Below are positions 1-8,451 of a DNA stretch of 14,732 bases, piece by piece (position 1 is the stretch's first letter; each line of letters opens with the position of its first letter). The translations under genes and the position numbers were made by a program. The notes below the pieces were generated by a model, which ran no database searches, was not told the DNA's origin, and was given only the letters and a program-made list of their open reading frames with translations. The stretch is from NCBI GenBank assembly GCA_964555565.1, contig CAZKTF010000079.1, forward strand, positions 1-14,732, in the 5' to 3' direction. Source of the stretch: CAZKTF01 sp964555565 (GTDB taxonomy: Bacteria; Planctomycetota; JAJSAM01; JAKLKS01).

Positions 1-1012
<1,012 letters not shown>

Positions 1013-1016
<4 letters not shown>

Positions 1017-1963
1017 CGGCGGCCCCGGCCGGGAAGCGCGTCCTCGTCACCGGGGGCTCGGGCTTCCTCGGCGGCCACGTGCTCCCGAGGCTCCGCGCGG
1101 TTCCGGGGACCACGGTGCTGGCTCCCGCGCGCGCGGAGTACGACCTCACCGACCGGGCGGCCGTGGGGCGCATGCTCGGGGACTTCCGCCCCGACGTCGT
1201 CCTCCACCTCGCTGCGGTCGTGGGGGGCATCGGGGCCAACCGCCGCAACCCGGGCCGCTTCTTCCACGACAACATGGCCATGGGACTCCACCTCCTCGAG
1301 GAGGCGCGCCTCCACCAGACGCCGAAGGTCATCCTCCTCGGGACGATCTGCTCCTACCCCAAGCACTGCCCGGTGCCCTTCCGCGAAGAGGACCTCTGGA
1401 GCGGCTACCCGGAAGAGACCAACGCCCCCTACGGCGTGGCGAAGAAGGCCCTCCTCGTCATGGCGGAGAGCTACCGCGCCCAGTACGGCCTCGACACGGC
1501 CTTCCTCATGCCCGTGAACCTCTACGGCCCCGGCGACCACTTCGACCTCGAGGACAGCCACGTCATCCCGGCGCTCGTGCGGAAGTTCGTGGAGGCGGCG
1601 CAGGGGGGAGCGGACGAGGTGGTGGTGTGGGGGACGGGGAAGCCCACGCGCGAGTTCCTGTTCGTGGAGGACTGCGCCGCGGCCCTGGTGCTGGCCGTCG
1701 AGAAGCCATCCCCGAGGGAGCCCGTGAACCTGGGCGCGGGGGCGGAGACCTCGATCGCCGACCTCGCGAGCCTGGTGGCGGGGGAGACCGGCTTCCGGGG
1801 AGTCCTCCGGTTCGACCCCTCCCGCCCCGACGGCCAGCCGCGCCGCCGCCTCGACACCTCCCGGGCCGAGCGTCACTACGGCTGGCGCGCGCGAACCCCT
1901 CTCCGCGACGGCATCCGGAAGACCGTGGCCTGGTACCGCGCCCACCGGCAGGCGGCGAAGTGA
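1013..1963 (+). CDS. fcl: GDP-L-fucose synthase (GDP-4-keto-6-deoxymannose 3,5-epimerase/4-reductase)
   Basis: NADPH-dependent SDR enzyme that epimerises and reduces the Gmd product to GDP-L-fucose. The 316-residue protein has the Rossmann motif GGSGFLG at residues 14-20, the family signature GGIGANRRNPGRFFHDN (71-87), the active-site loop GTICSYPK (110-117), the YGVAK pair Tyr140/Lys144 and SHVIPAL with His183. By recalled comparison with the E. coli enzyme, Cys113 and His183 match its Cys109/His179 acid-base pair, and Thr111 replaces the catalytic Ser. The ATG overlaps the gmd stop by four bases, with a GGGAG ribosome-binding site just upstream. Its own stop overlaps the next gene's GTG in the same way. 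Gmd plus Fcl form a complete GDP-mannose to GDP-fucose module. Length is normal for the family (about 310-320 residues). Confidence 0.96.
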
Positions 1964-2856
1964 CCGCGCCCTCCGGATACCTCCTCGGGAAGCTCCGGTG
2001 TCCCAGGACGCGCTCGCCGCTCCGACTCGAGAAGGGGAGGCTCGTCGCCGACCAGGACGGCGCCACCTACCCGCTCACCCCGGAGGGCATCCCCGACCTC
2101 TTCGTCGCGGCCCCGGGGGAGATGCAGCGGAAGGTGGAGGACGCCAACGTCCTGTTCCACGACGGCCACGCCGATGCCTACGACCGGCAGACGGTCCGGC
2201 CCGAGGAGGACTACGCCTACGTCTCGGAGGTCCTGGGGCGCCTCTGCGCCGAGCACGGGAAACCCCGCGAGCTCCTCGACGCCGGGTGCGGCTCCGGCGT
2301 CATCCTCAAGCGCGGGAAGCCGCTCTTCGAGCACGTCGTGGGTGTGGATGTCTCGCTCGGGATGCTCCGGCGGAGCCTCCCGCTCCACCGCGACCTCGCC
2401 CGCGCGAGCGTCTTCGCGCTCCCGCTCACCGACGCCTCCGTGGACGCGGTCACGGGGTACTCGCTGCTCCACCACCTCTACGACCCGGCGGCGGCGCTAA
2501 GGGAGTTCCACCGGGTACTCCGCCCGGGGGGGTTCCTCTACACGGACAACGACTCCAACGCGGCCTTCCACGAGCGCTTCGGCTGGTGGCTGAAGATCCG
2601 CCGCGCCGCCAAGCCCCCTCGCGCCACGACCGAGGCGGACCGCGCGCTCGAGGGCCTCGCCGAGTGCCACCACGGGACGGGCCTCGACCCGGAGGCCCTG
2701 CGCGCGAAGGCCCTCGACGCCGGCTTCTCCCGCGTGGACGTCGTCTACGCCCACCCCCCGCGTCCCGACGAGTTCACCCGCCTCCTCATCCAGCTCCAGC
2801 AGGTGGACCGCTCGAACGCGCTCCACTACTACTTCCGGATCATCGGGTGGAAGTGA
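1960..2856 (+). CDS. SAM-dependent class I methyltransferase with degenerate Trm112-like N-terminus
   Basis: A 298-residue protein starting at GTG 1960, which overlaps the fcl stop as GTGA. Residues 1-50 resemble the Trm112/YcaR-type small domain found before some methyltransferases (LRCPRTRSPLRLEKGRLV, then YPLTPEGIPDLF). Only one cysteine is visible, so the usual zinc site appears lost. The Methyltransferase_11-type domain follows: motif I LLDAGCGSG at 105-113, GVD at 128-130, DAVTGYSLLHHLYDP around 162-176, and the post-motif HRVLRPGGFLYTDND. The substrate cannot be read from the sequence. The operon position after gmd-fcl suggests a sugar, lipid carrier or glycan acceptor in polysaccharide assembly. 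An in-frame extension upstream of 1960 exists but lies inside fcl and is rejected. Its last 17 bases overlap the end of the convergent FkbM gene. Confidence 0.88.
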   Translation: MTAPSGYLLGKLRCPRTRSPLRLEKGRLVADQDGATYPLTPEGIPDLFVAAPGEMQRKVEDANVLFHDGHADAYDRQTVRPEEDYAYVSEVLGRLCAEHGKPRELLDAGCGSGVILKRGKPLFEHVVGVDVSLGMLRRSLPLHRDLARASVFALPLTDASVDAVTGYSLLHHLYDPAAALREFHRVLRPGGFLYTDNDSNAAFHERFGWWLKIRRAAKPPRATTEADRALEGLAECHHGTGLDPEALRAKALDAGFSRVDVVYAHPPRPDEFTRLLIQLQQVDRSNALHYYFRIIGWK

Positions 2857-3733
2857 CAGCCGATCCCGGTGCCGATGCACGCCGGAAGAGCCCGTCGATC
2901 TGCAGCACTTCCCCCGTCACCGGGGATACGACCCGGTCGAACTCCCCCGCGTAGATCAGACCCGAGGCTTCGATGAGGTCCTTCAATGGGGCGAACAGGA
3001 TTTGTCCCTCGTAGAGGTGAACCAGCGACATCTCCACGATCAGGGCATTGACCAGCTGCAGGGTCCTTCTGGCACCGCGCAGGACCCTGTCCTCGAATCC
3101 CTGCACGTCGATCTTGAGGAGGACCGGGTGTCGCAGGGCGATGGGGGTCGTAGCCACGACATCATCGAGCGTGTGGACCTTCGCTAGGACGGTGCCGTCG
3201 CATTCCGTCCCCGGGAACGCGTCCGTGTGGGCTGGCAACATCCTGAGTAGGGAGGAGGAGCCCTTGTTGCGACTTCGGTGCAAGGCGAGAGTTGCCTCCC
3301 CATCCCCGAGCGCAACGGGATGAGCCACTGCGCCCGGAAGGCGGCGGAGGGTACGCTCAAGAACCTCGAATTCCTCGGGAAGCGGCTCGAAGGCGTGGAC
3401 CTGCAGACCCGGGAACGCGAGGGTGGCCGCGAGCGAGAACTGCCCGTAGGCGGCGCCGACGTCCAGCAGCGTGGCCGGCGGCAGTCCGGACAGACATCGC
3501 CGCAGTCTCTCCACGACGGCAACGTTCAGGTGGGCCTCTGCCAAGCCGCGGCTGCCCGGCAGGCTGATGTCGCACCCGATCCGCCGAAGGTCCTCCCTCA
3601 GGATGAGGTCCCTCAAGCGGTTCCCCCTTGAGAGGAGCGTGATCGCCCAAGGATGCCGAAGGATCCACCAGGCGACCCTGAGGGTCCGTGCCAGGTTCAT
3701 CGAGGGCAAGAATCCCATTGGAGCGGCCACCAT
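2840..3733 (-). CDS. FkbM family methyltransferase
   Basis: A 297-residue SAM-dependent methyltransferase of the FkbM family, whose members O-methylate sugars or polyketide-type hydroxyls and are frequent in polysaccharide clusters. The visible motifs are the SAM-binding LLDVGAAYGQFSL (89-101), the acidic ribose-binding FEP (115-117), and the FkbM hallmark LLKIDVQGFEDRVLRGA (205-221). The N-terminal 85 residues are predicted helical with no clear signal peptide. The start is uncertain: ATGs at 3733, 3718 and 3700 are all in frame and none has a good ribosome-binding site. The 3700 start (MNLARTLRVAW) is a fair alternative. It is the last gene of the minus-strand cassette and lies 272 bases after the aminotransferase stop. 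Its base composition is less GC-extreme than the flanking plus-strand genes. Substrate unknown. Confidence 0.9.
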   Translation of the reverse strand: MVAAPMGFLPSMNLARTLRVAWWILRHPWAITLLSRGNRLRDLILREDLRRIGCDISLPGSRGLAEAHLNVAVVERLRRCLSGLPPATLLDVGAAYGQFSLAATLAFPGLQVHAFEPLPEEFEVLERTLRRLPGAVAHPVALGDGEATLALHRSRNKGSSSLLRMLPAHTDAFPGTECDGTVLAKVHTLDDVVATTPIALRHPVLLKIDVQGFEDRVLRGARRTLQLVNALIVEMSLVHLYEGQILFAPLKDLIEASGLIYAGEFDRVVSPVTGEVLQIDGLFRRASAPGSAVTSTR

Positions 3734-4005
3734 GCAAGGAGAGTCGTTCGAGGGGGGAGGCCAGCCCGCGGCTCACCGGATGCTCGTCGATGCTCGTGCC
3801 GCGCCTGACCAAGACCTCAGGCTGATGCTGGGCACGCAGGCTCCTGCAGGCCGTCGTCAGCAGGCCCGGTGTCTCTTCCGGCGAATGGATGTGCGTCTCG
3901 ATACGCATCGGTCCGCGGTGGATGTCTTGGCCTACCGGGTCAAACGCGTGGAACGACAGACCCGCGTGGCAGGGGGGCAGGCCAGGAGGGAAACCAGCGA
4001 ACGCT

Positions 4006-5130
4006 TCATCCGGCGCGGTGGCTGCAGAAACCACGAGCGGCCTCGATCACGCGGCCTGCCTGCTCCTCCGAGAGGTGAGGCCCGATGGGCAGGCTCAGGT
4101 GGGTCGCCGCCGCGGACTCGGTGATCGGAAGCCTCGCGGACGCCAACCCCGTGTCCGCGTAGGCCCCGCTCCGGTGGGGCGGGACCGGGTAGTGGATGAG
4201 AGTCTGGATTCCCCGGCCGGAGAGATGCGCCTGGAGTTCGTCCCGCCGGGGATGGTCCACCACGAACAGGTGCCAGACCGAGGGCGCTTCGGGAACGGGC
4301 GTGGGCAGGTCGAGCCGTGGAAGCCCGCGCAGGTCGGCGAGGTACCTCTCGGCGATCATCGACCGGCGGGCGTTCCACTCGTCGAGCCGCCGGAGCTTCA
4401 CGCGTAGGATGGCCGCCTGCACCTCGTCGAGCCTGGAGTTGAACCCGGCCACCTCGTGGTCGTACTTCACCCGGGAGCCGTAATTCCGCAGCACCCGGAG
4501 GCGCTCCGCCAGCGCGTCGTCGTCCGTGGTGATCGCCCCGCCGTCCCCGGCGCATCCGAGGTTCTTCGCGGGGTAGAAGCTCCAGGCGACTGCGTCGCCG
4601 TGGGCTCCTATCCGCTCTCCCTGGTACCGCGCGCCGTGGGCCTGTGCCGCATCTTCAACCACCCGGAGGCCGTTCTTGCGGGCGAACTCGAGGATGGGGG
4701 TCAACTCGGCGGGCTGTCCGTACAGGTGGACCGGGATCACGGCCTTCGTCCTGCGCGTCAGCGCCTTGTGGAGGAGCGATGGGTCCATCGTCCAGACGCC
4801 GGGGACCGGCTCGACGGGGACCGGGACGCCCCCAGCTTGAGACACTGCGAGCCAGGTGGCGATGAACGTGTTCGCCGGGACGAGCACCTCGTCTCCGGGC
4901 CCGATCCCGAGCGCGCGGAGGGAGAGGAACAGCGCCTCCAGTCCGTTCGCGACGCCGACGGCGTGGCCCGCCTCGACGAAGGCCGCGAACTCGCTCTCGA
5001 AGGCCTCAAGCTCAGCGCCGAGGATGTAGTGGCCACCCGTGAGGACCCGCCCCACGGCGGCGTCGAGTTCCGTCCGCAGTTCGCGATAGGCGGCGCCGAC
5101 GTCGAGGAAGGGGACCTGGCTAGCCGCCAC
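4006..5130 (-). CDS. fdtB: DegT/DnrJ/EryC1/StrS aminotransferase, FdtB/QdtB-like sugar 3-aminotransferase
   Basis: PLP-dependent sugar aminotransferase. Beside an FdtA-type ketoisomerase, its likely reaction is transfer of an amino group from glutamate to C3 of dTDP-3-keto-6-deoxyhexose. Numbered from the GTG at 5130 (374 residues, the usual family size), it shows VPFLDVGAAYREL at the N-terminus, the substrate/PLP region GLEALFLSLRALGIGPGDEV, VVEDAAQAHGA with Asp160 and Gln163, and the PLP lysine Lys189 in SFYPAKNLG. GGAITTDDD and RNYGS follow. The GTG overlaps the fdtA stop by 11 bases. In-frame ATGs at 5160 and 5187 would add 10 or 19 low-complexity residues and overlap fdtA more deeply, so GTG is preferred, although automated callers may choose 5187. 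The fold is secure. The exact sugar (Fuc3N or Qui3N) is inferred from context. Confidence 0.92.
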   Translation of the reverse strand: MAASQVPFLDVGAAYRELRTELDAAVGRVLTGGHYILGAELEAFESEFAAFVEAGHAVGVANGLEALFLSLRALGIGPGDEVLVPANTFIATWLAVSQAGGVPVPVEPVPGVWTMDPSLLHKALTRRTKAVIPVHLYGQPAELTPILEFARKNGLRVVEDAAQAHGARYQGERIGAHGDAVAWSFYPAKNLGCAGDGGAITTDDDALAERLRVLRNYGSRVKYDHEVAGFNSRLDEVQAAILRVKLRRLDEWNARRSMIAERYLADLRGLPRLDLPTPVPEAPSVWHLFVVDHPRRDELQAHLSGRGIQTLIHYPVPPHRSGAYADTGLASARLPITESAAATHLSLPIGPHLSEEQAGRVIEAARGFCSHRAG

Positions 5131-5539
5131 GGCGCCCCCGGGCTTCCGTGCGGAAGGCATCGTAGTCGCGGATGTACTCGGAGGCATCGTAGGGCAGGGA
5201 GGCTAGGACCAGGCAGATGGCGCCCGAGGTGAAGTTGGAGAGCTCCCTCCAGACCATCGTGGGGACGTACAGCCCCTGGTTGGACTGGCGCAGGGTGAAC
5301 GTGCGGCGCCCGGCTCCGTCGTCGAGTGTCACGTCGAAGCTCCCCGTGATCGCGAGGATCACCACTTCCAGCGCGCGGTGCGCGTGGCCGCCCCTCGTCG
5401 CTCCCCCCGGCACGTCGTAGAGGTAGTAGACCCGGGCGATGGGGAAGGGGACATGATTCCCCCCCTCGATGAAGGTCAGGTTCCCCCGCGCGTCCGGGAC
5501 CTTGGGGAACTCCAGGATCCGGGCGCGTTCGAGGCTCAT
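5120..5539 (-). CDS. fdtA: dTDP-4-keto-6-deoxyhexose 3,4-ketoisomerase (FdtA/QdtA cupin family)
   Basis: A small cupin enzyme (139 residues) that moves the keto group from C4 to C3 of dTDP-4-keto-6-deoxyglucose, giving the substrate for 3-amination. Key features are DARGNLTFIE near the N-terminus, VYYLYDVPGG, the catalytic-histidine motif RGGHAH (His52 and His54), GSFDVTLDDG, and GLYVPTMVW followed by ASEYIRDYDAF. Length and motif order match the WxcM-like/FdtA family. The ATG shares one base with the upstream acyltransferase stop (TGATG), so the two are probably translated together. FdtA yields the galacto and QdtA the gluco configured ketosugar. The residue after the Trp of the VW motif is Arg here, while I recall His in Aneurinibacillus FdtA, so the product stereochemistry should be left open. 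Confidence 0.93.
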   Translation of the reverse strand: MSLERARILEFPKVPDARGNLTFIEGGNHVPFPIARVYYLYDVPGGATRGGHAHRALEVVILAITGSFDVTLDDGAGRRTFTLRQSNQGLYVPTMVWRELSNFTSGAICLVLASLPYDASEYIRDYDAFRTEARGRRGG

Positions 5540-6294
5540 CAGTCTGACCTCCCGAACCGGCGCTTCCACTCTTCGACGGTTGCTGGTGGGTACCCGCGGT
5601 GGAAGTGGTTCATCCACGGGTATGCCGGCCTGCCGCTTCCGTCTCGGAGCAGTACCTTCGAGGTCGGCCCTCGCTTGCGCGCAGGCACCCCGGCCACGAG
5701 GGTGTCGGGTTCCACGTCCCGATTGACCAGGCTGCCGGCGGCGACGAGGGATCGTGCGCCGACGCGGACCCCGGCGAGGACGCAGCTCGATGCGCCCACG
5801 GCGGCGTACTCGTCGATCGTGACCCCTTCCTGGCAGAGGTCGCTCGGCGGGTGGGGGTCGTTGAGCAGGCAGGAATGGGGGAACAACCAGGCGAAGTCGC
5901 CGATCCGTGCCCCTTTCGCGACGAACACGCCGCTGTGTGTTCGGACATATTGCCCGAAAACCGAGTCGCCCTGGAAGTCCGCGTTCGTCCCGATCTGCAG
6001 GCCGGCACCGGCGGACACCCTTTCCCGCACGGTCGCGCGATGCCCGGTCCGTAGTCCTGGACCGAAGGATGAGCCCTCGTACAGGACGGAGTGGGAACGG
6101 ATGACGGCACCGTCCCCGATCACGAGTGGCTTTCCTCCCGACAGGGGAGTGGGCAGGCCGATCGCGCAATGGCTCTCGATCGTGGTGCCGTCGCCGAGGC
6201 TCACGTTCCCGTAGACCACCGTGAAGTCCCCGATGGAGACCCCGGTTCCGATCCGAGCATCCGGGGATACCTTCGCCAGGGGACTGGTGCTCAA
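5539..6294 (-). CDS. Left-handed beta-helix (hexapeptide repeat) acyltransferase, probable sugar N-acetyltransferase
   Basis: A 251-residue protein made largely of hexapeptide repeats (for example VSPDARIGTGVSIGDFTVV, and VTIDEYAAVGASSCVLAGVRVGARSLVAAG), the mark of trimeric left-handed beta-helix acyl-CoA transferases. It ends with the common VAGVPARKRG followed by a short Pro/Trp-rich helical tail (PAYPWMNHFHRGYPP). The LLNDPHPPSD segment resembles the NDxxPP loop of nucleotide-sugar N-acetyltransferases. Its place directly before fdtA and the aminotransferase suggests the FdtC/QdtC role: acetylation of the 3-amino group of dTDP-Fuc3N or dTDP-Qui3N. Another acyl donor cannot be excluded. 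The start is TTG 6294, since no ATG or GTG lies in frame nearby; an AGG nine bases upstream may be its ribosome-binding site. The stop overlaps the fdtA start by one base. Confidence 0.87.
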   Translation of the reverse strand: MSTSPLAKVSPDARIGTGVSIGDFTVVYGNVSLGDGTTIESHCAIGLPTPLSGGKPLVIGDGAVIRSHSVLYEGSSFGPGLRTGHRATVRERVSAGAGLQIGTNADFQGDSVFGQYVRTHSGVFVAKGARIGDFAWLFPHSCLLNDPHPPSDLCQEGVTIDEYAAVGASSCVLAGVRVGARSLVAAGSLVNRDVEPDTLVAGVPARKRGPTSKVLLRDGSGRPAYPWMNHFHRGYPPATVEEWKRRFGRSD

Positions 6295-6411
6295 CGGATC
6301 GTGCCTCGCTCTTACCTGCAGGCCTCGTGAGCCCGAACGCCCGTACGGTAAGGGGTTGGGCGGAGGATTGCGAATCCCCCGGAGTGCGCCCCGAGGGAGG
6401 CGCTCCCTGCC

Positions 6412-7587
6412 TCATCGGAGTGCATCGAGGACTTCCGCTTCAAACGCGGTGACCCAGCGACTGAAGGCGCGGTGACGAACAGCCTGGCGACGTCGCTCCG
6501 CCGTCTCCGGCCGGTTTCCTTCCGACAGAGCCGCGTCGATCGCGAGAAGGAACGACGTCGTGTCCCCGGCAACGTGAACATGCGGGGACAGTTCGGTGAG
6601 TCCTGCGGGGGGAGTGAGCACCGCGTGCCGTCCCATGGCCAGCGCGTCGAGGACCTTCAGTGGGTAGAAGCCACGGTTCCCCGGGTGGTTGCGGTAGGGC
6701 GCGATGACGACGTCGAAGCCGAGGATCCAGGCGGGGACCTCCTCCGATGAGCTGCACGCGAGGAAGTGGACGTTCGGCAAACGCCTGAGGGGGGCCATGG
6801 TGGCTCCCCGGCTCTCGACCACCGGCCCGACGAACACGAAGGATGCACCGGGGCGTGCCTCGGCCGCCCGGAGTACGAGGTCTACGTCGAGTCGCGAGGC
6901 TCGGACGGTCCCGCAGAAGCCGAGGATTGGTCGGGGCAGACCCTGCAGGCCGGCGGGAGGAGGGCGAGTCTCGCCATCGTACAGTTCGTCGTCGTAGGCC
7001 GCGGGGATGAGACGAACCCGGGAGTGGTGGTAGTCGCGCAGGCGCCCGACGTGGACCTCGGCGATGGGGACGATGAGGTCCGCCACCTCGAAGGCATGTC
7101 TCTCCCAGGCGAGGAACTTCTCGTTGGGCCGGGACCCGTCGCCCGAGTCCACGGAGTTGTCGTCCGACGCCACATAGGCGATCCGATCCGGCTCCAGGGC
7201 GAGCGCGGTGTCGAGCGGGCCGAAGGGGTACACGACGGCCACGAGGGGACTCCGATCCGCGGGCAGCGCGTCCCGGATCCTCCGTGCCGCCGCGCGGAGC
7301 CCCTTGCGCCGCACGGACCGGAACCGCTGCAGCGGGTAGTCCGTCGGGACGACCAGGGAGACGCCCGGCGGGACCGATCCGGGAGCCGGGCGCGGCGCGA
7401 ACGGTCTGACCGGGTCCAGGACGTAGGCTACGCGATGGCGGCGGGCGAGGTGACGCGCCAGGAAGTGCCATGGCAGCGCCATCGCGTCGAAGGGGGTCCT
7501 GCCGAAGACCACGTAGCTGAGAGCGAGGGTCTCTCGATCGACAACGCCATCGTGCGTTGGCTCCGAAGCCATGGGACGCTCGCTCAT
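6412..7587 (-). CDS. GT-B glycosyltransferase (TuaH/GT4-like)
   Basis: A 391-residue predicted cytoplasmic glycosyltransferase with two Rossmann halves. The N-terminal half contains ALPWHFLARHLARRHRVAYV and YVASDDNSVDS (138-148), reminiscent of TuaH-like teichuronic acid transferases. The C-terminal half contains LGFCGTVRASRLDVDLV (222-238) and VFVGPVVES. The nucleotide-sugar binding region is PAWILGFDVVIAPYRN (285-300), then GFYPLKVLDALAMGRHAV (306-323), the counterpart of the family's YPLKLFEYLAAGKPVV. The donor cannot be assigned; the two sugars made by neighbouring genes are obvious candidates. ATG 7587 and ATG 7572 are both possible starts, and neither has a strong ribosome-binding site. 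It is the first gene of the minus-strand cassette, 117 bases before the acyltransferase, and divergent from wzm. Confidence 0.88.
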   Translation of the reverse strand: MSERPMASEPTHDGVVDRETLALSYVVFGRTPFDAMALPWHFLARHLARRHRVAYVLDPVRPFAPRPAPGSVPPGVSLVVPTDYPLQRFRSVRRKGLRAAARRIRDALPADRSPLVAVVYPFGPLDTALALEPDRIAYVASDDNSVDSGDGSRPNEKFLAWERHAFEVADLIVPIAEVHVGRLRDYHHSRVRLIPAAYDDELYDGETRPPPAGLQGLPRPILGFCGTVRASRLDVDLVLRAAEARPGASFVFVGPVVESRGATMAPLRRLPNVHFLACSSSEEVPAWILGFDVVIAPYRNHPGNRGFYPLKVLDALAMGRHAVLTPPAGLTELSPHVHVAGDTTSFLLAIDAALSEGNRPETAERRRQAVRHRAFSRWVTAFEAEVLDALR

Positions 7588-7657
7588 GGACCCGAGGTCG
7601 GACCCGCCAGGATCGTCGAGTGCCGCAATGCCGCTCCGCCTGCGCGCATGCCGGCCC

Positions 7658-7663
7658 TATGCT
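7658..7663 (+). promoter_or_regulatory. Putative -10 hexamer for wzm (possible leaderless start)
   Basis: TATGCT lies eight bases before the wzm ATG at 7672, and there is no Shine-Dalgarno sequence in between (AGACCGGC). That spacing would put the transcription start at or next to the ATG, as in leaderless messages. No recognisable -35 hexamer is visible. The site lies in the 84-base gap between two divergent genes, so the glycosyltransferase promoter must be in the same gap, although I cannot point to it. This is inference from one hexamer, strengthened by the same spacing at 8851 and 10147. Confidence 0.5.
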
Positions 7664-7671
7664 AGACCGGC

Positions 7672-8451
7672 ATGCTCGGCGACCTGCTCAAGTTCAAGGA
7701 CCTCCTTGCCCTCCTCGTCATGCGGGAGATCAGGATCCGGTACGCGCGGGCAGCCCTTGGGGCGGCGTGGGCCCTGTTCGGCCCGGTGGTCATGATGGCG
7801 ATCTTCGTCGTCCTCGACTTCGGGCGCCTCGTCCCCCCCGGCAACCGCTGGTCCGGGGTGCCCTACTCGGTGTTCGCCTACGTGGGCCTTCTCTTCTGGA
7901 CGTGCTTCGCCACCTCGATCACGCAGGCGACCCCGTCCCTGGTGGTTGCGGCGGACATCCTCAGGAAGTCGGCGTTCCCCCGCGAGGTCATCCCGCTGGC
8001 GAAGGTGCTGGCCTCGCTCTTCGACCTCCTCATCGGCCTCGTCTTCCTCGTCCTCCTGATGGGCTGGAAGGACATCGAGTTCCATGTCACCGTCCTCGCG
8101 ATCCCGGCGGTGTTCGCGCTGCAGCTGCTCTTCACGGTGGGACTGGCGCTCCTCCTGTCCGCGGCCAACCTGTTTTTCCGCGACGTCAACTACCTCGTCC
8201 AGGTCCTGCTCATCATGGCGATGTTCGCCACGTCGGTGGTCTATCCGCTAACGGTCTCCGACCCGGTGGCTCGCACCGTCCTGGCATGGAACCCCATGTC
8301 CGCCTTCCTCGACGCCTACCGGCAATGCCTGCTGCTGGGCGAGTGGCCAGGGAGCGGTCTCCTACCGGGTATAGTGGGGGCCCTGCTCGTCGCCGTCCTC
8401 GGGTGGACGGTCTTCCACCGCCTGTCTCCCCGATTCGCCGAGGAGATCTGA
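7672..8451 (+). CDS. wzm: Polysaccharide ABC exporter permease (Wzm, ABC-2 family)
   Basis: Inner-membrane permease of the ABC-transporter-dependent polysaccharide export pathway. It works as a dimer with Wzt to move undecaprenyl-linked glycan to the periplasm. The 259-residue protein opens with LLALLVMREIRIRYARAALGAAWALFGPV, the typical cytoplasmic amphipathic lead into the first membrane helix. About six hydrophobic helices follow. FPREVIPLAKVLASLFDLL (near residues 103-121) and FFRDVNYLVQVLLIMAMFATSVVYPL are family-typical blocks, and NPMSAFLDAYRQCLL precedes the last helix. Length is normal (about 255-280). The ATG has no ribosome-binding site but sits eight bases after a TATGCT hexamer. 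Normally wzt follows directly; here 460 bases containing a pseudogene fragment intervene. Confidence 0.94.
   Translation: MLGDLLKFKDLLALLVMREIRIRYARAALGAAWALFGPVVMMAIFVVLDFGRLVPPGNRWSGVPYSVFAYVGLLFWTCFATSITQATPSLVVAADILRKSAFPREVIPLAKVLASLFDLLIGLVFLVLLMGWKDIEFHVTVLAIPAVFALQLLFTVGLALLLSAANLFFRDVNYLVQVLLIMAMFATSVVYPLTVSDPVARTVLAWNPMSAFLDAYRQCLLLGEWPGSGLLPGIVGALLVAVLGWTVFHRLSPRFAEEI

Noticed and set aside
3357..4034. A 225-codon minus-strand frame overlapping the FkbM gene
   Set aside because: Its second half is a frame shadow of the well-supported FkbM coding sequence; its first half has no recognised motif.
5131..5187. Longer aminotransferase start at ATG 5187
   Set aside because: It adds a low-complexity Ser/Thr/Pro stretch and a 68-base overlap with fdtA. 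GTG 5130 gives the family's normal beginning just before VPFLD. It remains possible.
6363..6407. Rho-independent terminator after the glycosyltransferase gene
   Set aside because: Two small hairpins are visible (GGATT-GCG-AATCC and GGGAG-GCG-CTCCC), but the stems are only five pairs and no T-run follows on the minus strand.
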